A program made the translations under genes and the position numbers. Under the pieces are notes generated by a model. The model ran no database searches and was not told the origin of the DNA. It was given only the letters and a program-made list of their open reading frames with translations. From contig PAPB01000028.1 in the NCBI GenBank assembly GCA_002708715.1, positions 1 through 64,000 of the forward strand: a stretch of 64,000 nucleotides of DNA. Direction: 5' to 3'. Positions 8,829 through 18,133 of this stretch are shown piece after piece. This DNA comes from Fidelibacterota bacterium (GTDB lineage Bacteria > Fidelibacterota > Marinisomatia > Marinisomatales > UBA1611). The stretch's first letter is position 1; every line of letters begins with the position of its first letter.

Positions 8829-11434
8829 AGAGACTCCTTAATATTAAAATCTATTATATTTTTATAAGGGATTGAATACTTTTCTTTCATCTTTGTTGTG
8901 TAATTTTCACTAAAATCATTGTAAATCTTAAAAGACATAGCCTCTTTCTTATTCATCTTATTGGCAAAGACTACATAACGCATACCAAAATCATCAAATT
9001 CATTCCAATAAAGCATTTGGTTTCCAATCCATTCTAATTTGTCCCAATTTTTGTTCAGAATAAGTACTTCCCCATATTCTTTAGCATAACGATTAATCTT
9101 ATTGTAAAGCTCTAAACGAAAAGATTTAACCCAATTTAAATTCATATTCGGCAGTAAACCATCTTTTCCATATATCATTATAGGGTCATCTAATGATTTA
9201 CTTTCTATTGTAAATGGACGTTCTAATATTTTAATCATATTCCTAAAATCTATAAAAAGTTCTTTGTCATTGATAAATTTAATTTTTTCATTATCACTTA
9301 TTAATAAATATTCATATGGTGCTATAATTTTACGAATACGACTTATTGCAACAGCCCTACTATTTCTAGCACTTTCTAAGTTTACATTTGGCCAAAATAA
9401 ATCATGGATTTTATTAATTGAGACTCCATTTATTCCATTTATTACAATATAAATAAATAATTCTCTGGCTTTAGCAGATTTCCATTCTTTAGAATCTAGT
9501 AGATTCCCATTTTTCCATATTTTAAAACCATTTAATAAAGATATTGTAATACCTTTATCTAGTATATATTGAGAAATATCTATATGTTGCGTTTTCTTAT
9601 TATTTATCAAATCAATAGGATGTGGAGATTCTTCCACATAATTTTGATTTTTATTAAAGAAAAATCCACAAACAGCTAACAATATTATTGCGATGATAAT
9701 AAATCGAGCATAATTCTTTTCGTAATTAGTTAATCTAATTATGGGGAGATGTATGGTGTAAAATTCTAAATAATCTTTATCTTCTTTTTTATTTAAAACG
9801 ACTATTAATAACTCATCTCTAAAGTCCAAACTTTCAAAGTGAACTATATTTACATTATTCATTTCATTTATATTTGAAGATAGCTGAACATCAAAATATT
9901 CAAAATTTCGCGATTCAAATGAAGAAACAGCCATTTTAGTGGTATTATTAACATAAAGATTTAGATTCTCATTATCCCTGTTATCACTTAAAATTTTAAA
10001 AATAGTTTTATGTTTAGAAGACAGTGCAATTTTTTGAAAATTTGATTTATAATCTTCAACAATTTGAGTGCTATCTATCCATAGTTGATTAAACTCTAAA
10101 TTATTAATATCAATAAGCCATAAATCATTGAGTCTTCTAAATCCTTGCTGTTGCTTACCACTTTCATTGCCTTGACCACCATATAAGTAATAATTACCAG
10201 TTTCTTGATCAAATACTAAACTTGACTTACATCTAGGAAAAAAGTTTTCACCATTTTTAATTTTATATTTTGTTTTATCCCACTTAAAACTTTGATCATT
10301 ATATTTTTGTAAAATGTTTTTTTGCTCATACCATCCATAGCCACCAAGTGAATATGTATCTCCATTTTGATAGTTGTGCAGAATATTACTTGTATAATAC
10401 AGACCATCTGATTCAAAATTATCCATAAAATTATCCCAAGAATTAGTTTTTTTATTGTAGGATGATATTCGGCTGCCTCCACCACCATGCATTGCAAACA
10501 CTTTTTTTGTTATGGGATTATAATGATACAAATAATTATCATTGGGTAAATAGGAGAATGGAAATACTTCTGATATTTCTTTTTTATTTATATCATAATG
10601 ATATAATGAATCACCTAATAGGTAAATAACATAATTATTTTCAATATCATTACCTATAAATTTAAACTTATTTTTATAAATCCTTTGGGTGTGAATTTTA
10701 TTCCAACGAGTGTGTAATTCCTTAATCCACGTCCCATTCGTAACACTTCCATCCCAAGAATTACCATTATCATAATTAGAATGTACAATTGCTCCGTTAT
10801 TTTCATCTAATGGCCATGAAATAGTTTCATTATTATCACGATTAAATATTATTTTTTTTATCGCCATTCGTGGAGGCTCAACAACAAACGAAGTTCCTCC
10901 AAAATGAAATTGCATTTTATTAGGTATTGGTGTTTTTTCTTTATACCATATAATATTTTGATCATCAAATGAAAGACCAATTCTTTGATTTTCTATTTCA
11001 AAATATAAGACTACTTTTTTCCATTTTCTCCAGCCTTGATCTTTATCCAATACTGGAATTGAAATAATTGAAGGCCGATCCTTATAAGTAAGTTCTATAT
11101 AGCTTGTGTCTTTACTTTTATAATCTGAATATGATAAAACAAATACATGGGGGTCAGTATCATTACCAGCACTAACAATAAAGCCAAATGGATTTTTTTT
11201 CCATAAAAATATGTCAAATTCTAACCTAATATTATTTTTAAAAGAAATAACATTATCTGAAGGAATCTTTAATGACGTTACTTCCTTATATTCTTTTGAA
11301 ACATCATATATTGAATTAAATAATAATCCATCAATATGATCTGCATCAGCAAAGCAAATTATAAACAATAAAAAGTGTGAAATCTTAAAATAATAACTCA
11401 AAATATTAAATACAATTAAAAAGTAAATTTGCAC
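8825..11434 (-). CDS. Membrane-bound Kelch-sensor/SARP-type transcription regulator
   Basis: An 869-residue one-component regulator with a GTG start. A signal or anchor segment (residues 15-30) precedes a LamG/concanavalin-like region (about 60-245) and Kelch-like beta-propeller blades (about 255-560, e.g. GGYGWYE and LYGGQGN). A single TM helix follows (577-594). The cytoplasmic part holds a winged-helix DNA-binding domain (about 628-730, with AKARELFIYIV and the SRAVAISRIRKII recognition region) as in SARP/OmpR-type regulators, then a BTAD-like helical domain (738-869). The topology suggests an extracytoplasmic signal is passed directly to DNA, as in ToxR/CadC. The two CsgG-like genes downstream are the obvious candidate targets. 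Confidence 0.8.
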   Translation of the reverse strand: MQIYFLIVFNILSYYFKISHFLLFIICFADADHIDGLLFNSIYDVSKEYKEVTSLKIPSDNVISFKNNIRLEFDIFLWKKNPFGFIVSAGNDTDPHVFVLSYSDYKSKDTSYIELTYKDRPSIISIPVLDKDQGWRKWKKVVLYFEIENQRIGLSFDDQNIIWYKEKTPIPNKMQFHFGGTSFVVEPPRMAIKKIIFNRDNNETISWPLDENNGAIVHSNYDNGNSWDGSVTNGTWIKELHTRWNKIHTQRIYKNKFKFIGNDIENNYVIYLLGDSLYHYDINKKEISEVFPFSYLPNDNYLYHYNPITKKVFAMHGGGGSRISSYNKKTNSWDNFMDNFESDGLYYTSNILHNYQNGDTYSLGGYGWYEQKNILQKYNDQSFKWDKTKYKIKNGENFFPRCKSSLVFDQETGNYYLYGGQGNESGKQQQGFRRLNDLWLIDINNLEFNQLWIDSTQIVEDYKSNFQKIALSSKHKTIFKILSDNRDNENLNLYVNNTTKMAVSSFESRNFEYFDVQLSSNINEMNNVNIVHFESLDFRDELLIVVLNKKEDKDYLEFYTIHLPIIRLTNYEKNYARFIIIAIILLAVCGFFFNKNQNYVEESPHPIDLINNKKTQHIDISQYILDKGITISLLNGFKIWKNGNLLDSKEWKSAKARELFIYIVINGINGVSINKIHDLFWPNVNLESARNSRAVAISRIRKIIAPYEYLLISDNEKIKFINDKELFIDFRNMIKILERPFTIESKSLDDPIMIYGKDGLLPNMNLNWVKSFRLELYNKINRYAKEYGEVLILNKNWDKLEWIGNQMLYWNEFDDFGMRYVVFANKMNKKEAMSFKIYNDFSENYTTKMKEKYSIPYKNIIDFNIKESL

Positions 11435-11464
11435 ATAATGAAAGAGAATGAAAAGAAATAGATA

Positions 11465-11896
11465 TTAATTATTAATTATCATTTGATATTCTAATCTTCC
11501 AGTAAATTTTTTTCCATCAAAAATTACCTTTTTGGGATTACCAATAACATTAAGTGAATCTAAACTAGTAAAGATAAAATCATTTAGAATAATAGCATTA
11601 AATACCGTATCACCCAGATCATTAATCAAATATAAAAAATTTGAATCAGATGCTGCAATATTTACATCTTTAACAATAACCGTTGTAAGTAATAAATTCG
11701 CAGGATTCGTTGAAAATAACAAACCCCATTCTTTGTTATCTGTATAATTATCGCCTAGAATAGATAATGAGAAATAATCAGATTCATTAATAACTGCTGG
11801 AATGTTTTCAAGCAATCCATCGCTATACTCTGGCGGCTTTACGCAACCATGTATTAAAAACATCATTACAATACTTAATTGAACTAAATACTTCAT
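11465..11896 (-). CDS. Small lipoprotein of unknown function
   Basis: A 143-residue protein with a clear lipobox (FLIHGC, Cys18) and a short beta-rich body. It is not assigned to a family. Its ATG overlaps the rmuC stop (ATGA), so it is translated from the tldD-tldE-rmuC transcript, and the Kelch/SARP regulator follows 30 bp downstream. It may be an accessory of the regulator and CsgG-like cluster, but nothing in the sequence proves this. Confidence 0.7.
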   Translation of the reverse strand: MKYLVQLSIVMMFLIHGCVKPPEYSDGLLENIPAVINESDYFSLSILGDNYTDNKEWGLLFSTNPANLLLTTVIVKDVNIAASDSNFLYLINDLGDTVFNAIILNDFIFTSLDSLNVIGNPKKVIFDGKKFTGRLEYQMIINN

Positions 11897-12987
11897 CTAT
11901 CTATTTCCATATTCTCTTCTTTCTGACCTAATTGTAATTCTAAAATTTTTCCCATTGGCTTTTCTAATTGATTGCGTCTTGTAGAAATTAATTTATCGAA
12001 ATGATTATTTAAAGTATCTAACGTACCTTGAAATTTTTTCATTTGTAATAAATATTCATTCCATTGCTGCTTAAATATCCCAACATGTTCTTGCATTTTC
12101 CCTGCTTTTTTCTCCATCGAAAAATTAGATATGGCCTGTCGTATCAATGATAACACAGCATACAATGTTATTGGCGAGCAAAGAATAATTTTTTGCTCAA
12201 GGGAAAAGTCAATTAAAGATACATCTTCTTGATTTAAAAATGAGTATATACTCTCATTTGGAATAAATAATAACACATAATCAACTGTTCCTCCACCTGG
12301 ATCAATATACGATCTTTTCGATACTTCTTTTATTCTATTTCTGACATCTTTTAAAAATGCTTTTTTCTCCGTTTCTTTTTCTTTATCAGTATCAGATGAT
12401 AAATATTTTTCATAGTGATTTAATGGAAATTTAACATCCATGTTTAATGTTTTATCATCTGGCAAGAAAAATGTAAAATCAGGTCTATCTTTACCCGCCT
12501 GAGTTTGTTTGTCATAATTTATTCCTTCAGATAGTCCAATAAAATTTAGAATGTCCTCAACCATGCGCTCACCCCACTGTCCACGAGCCTGCGAACTAGA
12601 TAAAATCTGACGTAACTGACTCGTTGTATCTGATAGTTCTCCGACTCTCTTTCTAGATTCTTCCATCTGTGATTTTAGAGCTACAGTATTTTCAGACAAA
12701 TTTTTCAAATCACTGTTCATCTGTTTTAACGCTGAATCAATCAATTCTTTCTTTTTATCTAGGTTTTCATCATTTTTACCCAATACTGATGAAAATTTAT
12801 CTTCCGCTAATTCAATAAATTTTTTTTGATTTGTAAGAAGAGCTTCGTTAGATATATCATTAAAAGCTTGTTTTAAATATTGCTCTCCTTTTTTCATTGA
12901 GTCTAATTCGTTTTGACGTAGGATCCATATAATTGCACCACCAACAACAAAGCCTATAAAAAAAAAGATTATACCAGATATTTCCAA
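11893..12987 (-). CDS. rmuC: DNA recombination protein RmuC
   Basis: A 364-residue RmuC-family protein. An N-terminal TM helix (residues 4-23) is followed by a coiled coil (about 25-115). The RmuC core includes SSQARGQWGERMVEDIL and DRPDFTFFLPDDKTLNMDVKFPL (each read as separate short motifs), with a nuclease-like fold. RmuC limits inversions at short repeats and is thought to cut DNA structures. The start is TTG; no ATG lies near enough to keep the TM helix. It sits 7 bp after tldE and overlaps the next lipoprotein by 4 bp. Confidence 0.95.
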   Translation of the reverse strand: MEISGIIFFFIGFVVGGAIIWILRQNELDSMKKGEQYLKQAFNDISNEALLTNQKKFIELAEDKFSSVLGKNDENLDKKKELIDSALKQMNSDLKNLSENTVALKSQMEESRKRVGELSDTTSQLRQILSSSQARGQWGERMVEDILNFIGLSEGINYDKQTQAGKDRPDFTFFLPDDKTLNMDVKFPLNHYEKYLSSDTDKEKETEKKAFLKDVRNRIKEVSKRSYIDPGGGTVDYVLLFIPNESIYSFLNQEDVSLIDFSLEQKIILCSPITLYAVLSLIRQAISNFSMEKKAGKMQEHVGIFKQQWNEYLLQMKKFQGTLDTLNNHFDKLISTRRNQLEKPMGKILELQLGQKEENMEIDR

Positions 12988-12994
12988 AAGCTTA

Positions 12995-14317
12995 TCACAA
13001 AGTTAATGCAAAAGAGTTAACAAGTATACCAGGACAAGTTGTTGCCCCCAAAGATCTCTTACCATAAGTACTGGTTTCAGGAATCACTGTTAATTTATCT
13101 TCAACTTCAACCAATTGATCCCCAAAAAACCTATAAAAAGAATCATCAAACCTCATGGTCTCAATTGGTGCTACAATCTCACCTTGCTCTACCCAAAAAC
13201 ATGCGTAGCGTGTTAAACCAGTGATACGTCCACCTGGATTATCACTCCAATTTAAATAATGTATATTTGAAAGATACAGGCCCTTATCTAATTGTTTTAA
13301 AACATTATCATGATTTAAACTTCCAGAAGCCATTTTAGGAGATCGCAGGTATTCACCAGATTCAGCGTAATTGGAATTCAAATTATATTCTTTAGCTGAA
13401 CGAGAGCTAACCAATGTATTTTCTAATTCACCCTTTTTAATCAATAATAGTGAATCTTGTGATACTTCTCCCTCAGAATTGAATTTAGGACAAAACCCTG
13501 GTGAAAAATCTTCTGCTATTGAAAATTTAGGAGACAAGCGAACATCTTCATGGCGCATACGTCCAAAACCACTACATCCCTGTCTAAGACTAGCCTCACT
13601 AATACCATTCCAAGAGAACATGCCCAAAAAATCAGCAACAGCTGCAGCTTCGAACCATGTTTTGTATTCACCTGTATCAATTTTAACAGGTTTACGCTCC
13701 ATTATTGCTAATTTATTTTTACTATTTTCTACATATTTTTCATATTCATTCTGATTCCAATTATTACCTGCATAGCAACCCTTAACCATCTGGTGTGATG
13801 GTGTAACGAGTGAATAATCTAGGCAATGTGATTCTGTTTCAAACCAATGTTTTTGTCCAAGACTATTGGCATTACCCCTAAACATTTTACCATTCACCCA
13901 AATACCTACAAAGTCCATTCCTTGCATAACAGGTATCAAAGCATCAACTGCATCTTTAAATGGCAATCCATTCACGGATTTAATTTCATGACTTGAACCA
14001 GAATTTTGCGGTAATACAAGAAACGGATCTTCTGGTATTTCTTTTGCTTCAAGCCTCATACGTGCTATTTCACTTTTTCCTCTTTCAAGATCGACTGACT
14101 GATTTCCAGAAACCGTAAATGCTCCATTGCAGGTTCTTCCATTAGCAATATATTTAAGTTCAATTGCTGCATCATCCACTAAACCTGTTTGACGAATAGA
14201 TGCATTGTTAAATCGAATAAACTGACTATTTTCCCCATCAAAAGAGATGACAAGATGCTCATGGTCATCAATACAGGAGAAAAGAGCTTCACTTAAACTG
14301 TTAAATATCATTTCCAT
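12995..14317 (-). CDS. tldE: TldE/PmbA-type subunit of the TldD/E metalloprotease
   Basis: A 440-residue TldE/PmbA homologue, the partner lacking the zinc HExxxH motif. TldD/E cleaves unfolded peptides and matures small peptides such as microcins. The C-terminal half contains the family motifs around GGRITGLTRYACFWVEQGEI and the GSLNHDN stretch. An upstream in-frame ATG at 14356 exists, but I place the start at 14317: GGAGGTG lies 5 bases upstream and the ATG overlaps the tldD stop as TAATG, so the two subunits are translationally coupled. This fits their equal stoichiometry. Confidence 0.93.
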   Translation of the reverse strand: MEMIFNSLSEALFSCIDDHEHLVISFDGENSQFIRFNNASIRQTGLVDDAAIELKYIANGRTCNGAFTVSGNQSVDLERGKSEIARMRLEAKEIPEDPFLVLPQNSGSSHEIKSVNGLPFKDAVDALIPVMQGMDFVGIWVNGKMFRGNANSLGQKHWFETESHCLDYSLVTPSHQMVKGCYAGNNWNQNEYEKYVENSKNKLAIMERKPVKIDTGEYKTWFEAAAVADFLGMFSWNGISEASLRQGCSGFGRMRHEDVRLSPKFSIAEDFSPGFCPKFNSEGEVSQDSLLLIKKGELENTLVSSRSAKEYNLNSNYAESGEYLRSPKMASGSLNHDNVLKQLDKGLYLSNIHYLNWSDNPGGRITGLTRYACFWVEQGEIVAPIETMRFDDSFYRFFGDQLVEVEDKLTVIPETSTYGKRSLGATTCPGILVNSFALTL

Positions 14318-15759
14318 TATACACCTCCAAATACTTGGATATTTCCAAATAAGCATGCTGGAGAAGCATGCCCAACTCTAATAACCTGATTCGGCTCCCC
14401 TTTGCCACAATTTGGCGTACCATATATACCAAATGTATCTGCATTACCAACGCCCTTTAAACTATTCCAAAATGGTATAGAGATTCCTCTATAATTAGGA
14501 TTTTTAACTACCTGAGTTAATCTACCATTCTCAATTAATCTTCCGTATTCACATCCAAACTGAAATTTATTTCTGTAGTCATCTATTGACCAGGATTTAT
14601 TACTTTCCATATAGATACCATTTTCAACAGAACCTATTAAATCATCAAATGAAGACATACCTGGCTCCAAGTTAATATTTGCCATACGATCTATTGGAGC
14701 TCGGTTCCATCCACTAGAGCGAAAATTAGCCACACCGTCTAATCCTGATCGGATCTGACTCTCTTGGCCTCCAAGGCCTCTTAAAAGCGTACCTTCTTTA
14801 ATTAAATATTCTTTACTTGCTTTCAATCCTCCATCATCAAATGCATATGAAGCAAATTCTGACTCTAATGTGGGATCAAAGGTAATATTCATTAAATCAG
14901 ATCCATATTTTAATTTTCCAAAATCATCTAATTTAACAAAACTCCATCCTGCATAATTTCTCTCATCTCCGAGAATTCGATCAACCTCCAACGCGTGCCC
15001 TATACTCTCATGAATTTGTAACATCATTTGATCTGGTGCGATGACAACATCCATTTCACCAGAGGGACACTCAACTGCAGTAAGGAGCTCTAGTGCCTGT
15101 TCACCAATACGATTAGCATTGGAAAGGATCTCATATTTATCAAAAAACTCAACGCCCATTTGGCGACACGTCCCTCTCATTCCACCAAACGTTCGTGTTT
15201 GCTGATTAGAGCCATCAGCAGCAGTAGCACTAAGGTCAAATTCTAGCATTAAAAACTCTTGATTGATATCACTCCCATTGGAACTAATAAACCGAGAACT
15301 AGTTTCTATAATCTGACATAAAGAAGATGCACTGACAATTTTATCAGATACCTTAAGATTATTATAAGCACTCAGCAATAATTGATTCAAACTTCCAGCT
15401 GAAAGGGATTCTCTATCTTTAGAATATGGAGAATGGTATTCACCTTTAAAAGGTGGACGAGCTTTTAAATCAAAAGAAAAGACAGAATATTTTGAAGCCA
15501 TTTTTGCTTGTCTATAGGCTCTTACGGCAGCATCTGCTATACCTTCATTAGTCATATTCGGTGTACCATAGTATCCAAACTGACCATCAACTAACACTTC
15601 GACCATCACACCATGGGTGGCATATCTTCCATTAGCTACAGGAACACCATCTCTAATCATTCGAGGAGTGTGAGCTTCATATACCTCCCGCATCCCAACC
15701 CAATCTGCTGGAACATCTATTGCACCTAATAATTCTTGAAGATTAATATTTAATTTCAT
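14317..15759 (-). CDS. tldD: TldD metalloprotease subunit
   Basis: A 480-residue protein, the usual TldD length. The zinc motif HESIGHALEVDR is present, together with ILGDERNYAG and the C-terminal CGKGEPNQVIRVGHASP region typical of TldD. With TldE it forms a heterodimeric cytosolic protease that degrades unfolded peptides. It is the first gene of the minus-strand run tldD-tldE-rmuC-lipoprotein-regulator-CsgG-like genes. Confidence 0.95.
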   Translation of the reverse strand: MKLNINLQELLGAIDVPADWVGMREVYEAHTPRMIRDGVPVANGRYATHGVMVEVLVDGQFGYYGTPNMTNEGIADAAVRAYRQAKMASKYSVFSFDLKARPPFKGEYHSPYSKDRESLSAGSLNQLLLSAYNNLKVSDKIVSASSLCQIIETSSRFISSNGSDINQEFLMLEFDLSATAADGSNQQTRTFGGMRGTCRQMGVEFFDKYEILSNANRIGEQALELLTAVECPSGEMDVVIAPDQMMLQIHESIGHALEVDRILGDERNYAGWSFVKLDDFGKLKYGSDLMNITFDPTLESEFASYAFDDGGLKASKEYLIKEGTLLRGLGGQESQIRSGLDGVANFRSSGWNRAPIDRMANINLEPGMSSFDDLIGSVENGIYMESNKSWSIDDYRNKFQFGCEYGRLIENGRLTQVVKNPNYRGISIPFWNSLKGVGNADTFGIYGTPNCGKGEPNQVIRVGHASPACLFGNIQVFGGV

Positions 15760-15945
15760 GATTTTTCTCTGTATTTAACCTAAAAATAAAACAATAAAAC
15801 GATAACGGAAAATAAACCTAACCAATATGAAAAAAAATTATTTCTATTAATTCTCACATAATAAAAATCTTTACTAAAAAAGAATATAAAAATAAAATAA
15901 TTATACCATAATATGACTATTTGACGTATTAAAAATAAATATAAA

Positions 15946-15974
15946 ATTTTATATGCCAAATTTGCATATAAAAT
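15946..15974. promoter_or_regulatory. 29-bp inverted repeat between tldD and hsp20
   Basis: Two perfect 11-bp arms (ATTTTATATGC and GCATATAAAAT) flank a 7-base centre (CAAATTT). It lies 83 bases before the hsp20 ATG and 187 bases before the tldD ATG in the 298-bp divergent intergenic space. It could be an operator for either gene, for example for a heat-shock repressor, or a hairpin. It is not a CIRCE element. The rest of this gap is AT-rich with no other feature that I recognise. Confidence 0.45.
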
Positions 15975-16057
15975 AATCATAATTACATACAATTAAATAT
16001 GGCATTGATTTTGAGACATAAAATTGAAAATCAAATAAACAAATAAAGGAGTCAAAA

Positions 16058-16489
16058 ATGACGTTAGTAAAATGGAAACAAAACTCATACAATGAATTAG
16101 ATTCAATGGTTAAAACAATATTTAACACCGATTGGAACTTCCCATCGCAAAACATACAAGAATGGGCACCACCAGTTGATATAAAAGAAACGGATAAGGT
16201 TTTTATAATAAAATCTGATATTACGGGACTTACAAAAAAAGATATAAAAATAAACATCAAAGATAGATTATTAACTATTTCAGGTGAACGGCAAGAAGAT
16301 GTAAATAACAGTGATGATTATTACCACTATCGCGAAAGATCAACTGGGAAATTTCATAGATCTTTCAACCTTCCTGAATCAATAGATGAAGATAAAATTA
16401 AAGCAAACTTTAAAAATGGAGTATTGATAATTGAAATTGAAAAACATGAAGATATTCTTCCAAAAGAAAAAGAAATCAAAATAAACTAA
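16058..16489 (+). CDS. Small heat-shock protein Hsp20 (alpha-crystallin family)
   Basis: A 143-residue Hsp20. The alpha-crystallin domain runs from about residue 38 (WAPPVDIKETD) to about 130 and includes DITGLTKKDIKI, LTISGERQ, GKFHRSFNLPESID and the conserved KANFKNGVLIIEI. An ATP-independent holdase, it binds unfolding proteins in the cytosol. The start is supported by AAAGGAG 6 bases before the ATG. It is a single-gene unit with a dyad upstream and a GC-rich hairpin just downstream. Confidence 0.96.
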   Translation: MTLVKWKQNSYNELDSMVKTIFNTDWNFPSQNIQEWAPPVDIKETDKVFIIKSDITGLTKKDIKINIKDRLLTISGERQEDVNNSDDYYHYRERSTGKFHRSFNLPESIDEDKIKANFKNGVLIIEIEKHEDILPKEKEIKIN

Positions 16490-16496
16490 GAAAGTA

Positions 16497-16520
16497 AGGT
16501 GGGGGCTTATGCCCCCACCT
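16497..16520 (+). terminator. Hairpin terminator after hsp20
   Basis: A perfect 10-bp GC-rich stem (AGGTGGGGGC / GCCCCCACCT) with a TTAT loop lies 8 bases after the hsp20 stop. No T-run follows on the plus strand, so it is either a non-canonical terminator or an mRNA 3'-end stabiliser. It also lies downstream of the converging NOX-like gene. Confidence 0.6.
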
Positions 16521-16558
16521 CTTAAACTACAAAGATTTGAAAATAAATCTATAAATAC

Positions 16559-18046
16559 TTAAAAGCTATTTTTCTTAATAGGTATTTTTAATTCTCTACA
16601 AGAATTTTTAAGCGCATTATAGTACTTACGAGGACCACTATAGAATACGCTGCAATTCAAATCAGAAAATTTTTTTCGAGACTCTGTAAGCTTATCACTC
16701 CAGTTGGGCAGACCAAAATTAGTAATATCCCAAAGATTATCAATTAGAGATACCTTTGTACTTTTATCAACCGCATTAGTTGCTATATACATAAGTTTCT
16801 CATTAAAAGAATCTGGGGATTTATCCACAAAATATATATGATAATTAAACATATCAGAATCATCATTTATATCTTGTAGAAGTTTAGTAAACCATTCAAA
16901 ATATACGTGATCCTCAATAATCCAATGAAGGTCTATTCTTTTAAGTAAAATTTTATTGGAATCATTATTTAAACGTAAAGCAATATCCTGAAGTATTGGA
17001 GCTATGCGTGAGATTCCATGGCCAGCTCCTACTAAAACAGCATGCTCAGTATCTATTATTGATTCACTCGATTCGCCATAGGGTCCATCTAGCCTAATCA
17101 TCCAATCAAGAGCGGCGTCTTTTTCGATAACTCTAAGAGTCTTATCATACAGTTCTTTGGACCACCTATCATTTGATTTTACATGCAAAACCAAATGTCC
17201 CTCACTATTCCTTTGAATAATATTAAAAGGATACCACTCAGTCGAAGAAATCTCTTTACAATTTATATATACATAATCACCAGGTTTATAATGAAAATTA
17301 TCTGATACTGATACTGATAATTCTAGAACTTTTGAAGGAAGCAAACTAACAGATTCTAGTTTAACGTTCTTCCGATTCTTTTTTCTATTCATTAAAACAT
17401 TATAAAAAAAAATAAATCTTGGAATTAAAAGCCACTTAAATACACTTATATCTTGAACTTGTATACTTTTTTTTGGTTTATTTTTTTTCGAACTAGATGT
17501 ATTAGCTTTTAAAAGTGCATCTTCGTATCTATCAGGAATAAGCCAATTCACAGGGTTAACCGCAAAACCTTCAATAAAATCTGGATAATCATGTGCAACA
17601 TTTAAAAACTCATCAAAATCTATTGTGTCGCTATGATCCAGATCAGCCCTTTTAAAAAAATCCTCGACAAGTAAATCTAGTTGAAACTCATCAAAGTCTA
17701 AGCTATTCTCAATAAAGCTTTGCTTAATCAATATTTTTAGCTCTTCCCTATCTATATAGCCACTATTATCAAGATCATGAAGTTCAAAAGCAAAACGAAT
17801 TTTTTCTTTTTCATCTCCATAGATTACAGATTCAATAGTGCCCATAAACTCATTATAATCAATAGATCCACTGCCATCTTTATCAAAAATATCAAACAAT
17901 CTATCAGAGATATCCTTGTTGGACAATTCAAGACCATTTTGAAACTCTTCTCGATCTATTAACTGATCATCCCCAGCTATTTCACGAAACTTATTTTTCA
18001 AGTCAATTAAAAATGGTCCTGCAAGTTTTTTTGATTTATTTATCAC
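16559..18046 (-). CDS. EF-hand/NADPH-oxidase-like FAD/NAD(P) protein lacking the heme membrane domain
   Basis: A 495-residue protein with a GTG start. The N-terminal part has three good EF-hand loops (residues 55-66, 91-102, 135-146) and one degenerate hand near 25-36. The C-terminal part resembles the dehydrogenase half of NOX5/RBOH enzymes: a single hydrophobic linker (about 202-218, FKWLLIP as before the FAD domain in NOX), PGDYVYINC (255-263), WYPFN (271-275), DGPYG (320-324), GAGHGIS (340-346), WIIEDHVYFEWF (375-386), FYSGP (468-472) and a terminal Phe. The six-helix heme ferric-reductase domain that should lie between is missing; only about 55 residues link the halves. Key positions differ from typical NOX (HPFT to YPFN, GITPF-like to GISRI, CGP to SGP). 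It could be a calcium-regulated soluble reductase or a non-catalytic sensor. Confidence 0.8.
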   Translation of the reverse strand: MINKSKKLAGPFLIDLKNKFREIAGDDQLIDREEFQNGLELSNKDISDRLFDIFDKDGSGSIDYNEFMGTIESVIYGDEKEKIRFAFELHDLDNSGYIDREELKILIKQSFIENSLDFDEFQLDLLVEDFFKRADLDHSDTIDFDEFLNVAHDYPDFIEGFAVNPVNWLIPDRYEDALLKANTSSSKKNKPKKSIQVQDISVFKWLLIPRFIFFYNVLMNRKKNRKNVKLESVSLLPSKVLELSVSVSDNFHYKPGDYVYINCKEISSTEWYPFNIIQRNSEGHLVLHVKSNDRWSKELYDKTLRVIEKDAALDWMIRLDGPYGESSESIIDTEHAVLVGAGHGISRIAPILQDIALRLNNDSNKILLKRIDLHWIIEDHVYFEWFTKLLQDINDDSDMFNYHIYFVDKSPDSFNEKLMYIATNAVDKSTKVSLIDNLWDITNFGLPNWSDKLTESRKKFSDLNCSVFYSGPRKYYNALKNSCRELKIPIKKNSF

Positions 18047-18133
18047 AGATGTTTTCCATGTTAAGATTGATATACATCCCCTAATTTATCGAAAGCATTT
18101 TAATCTAAAAGAGAACTTTTTAAGGCTATTTAA

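Noticed and set aside
13039-13754. Plus-strand ORFs antisense to tldE
   Set aside because: No motifs, and tldE is well supported by family motifs and a strong ribosome site.
15780-15992. Minus-strand ORF of 70 hydrophobic residues in the tldD-hsp20 gap
   Set aside because: AT-rich Phe/Ile/Tyr-heavy composition typical of random AT-rich DNA, no ribosome site, and its 5' part overlaps the inverted repeat.
15949-16260. 103-residue minus-strand ORF over the hsp20 start
   Set aside because: Lies antisense to well-supported hsp20 coding sequence with no recognisable domain.
16559-18046. Frameshift or fragment explanation for the missing heme domain of the NOX-like gene
   Set aside because: The missing domain should lie inside the protein, not at an end; the frame runs through without interruption and the 87-bp upstream and 69-bp downstream gaps cannot hold it.
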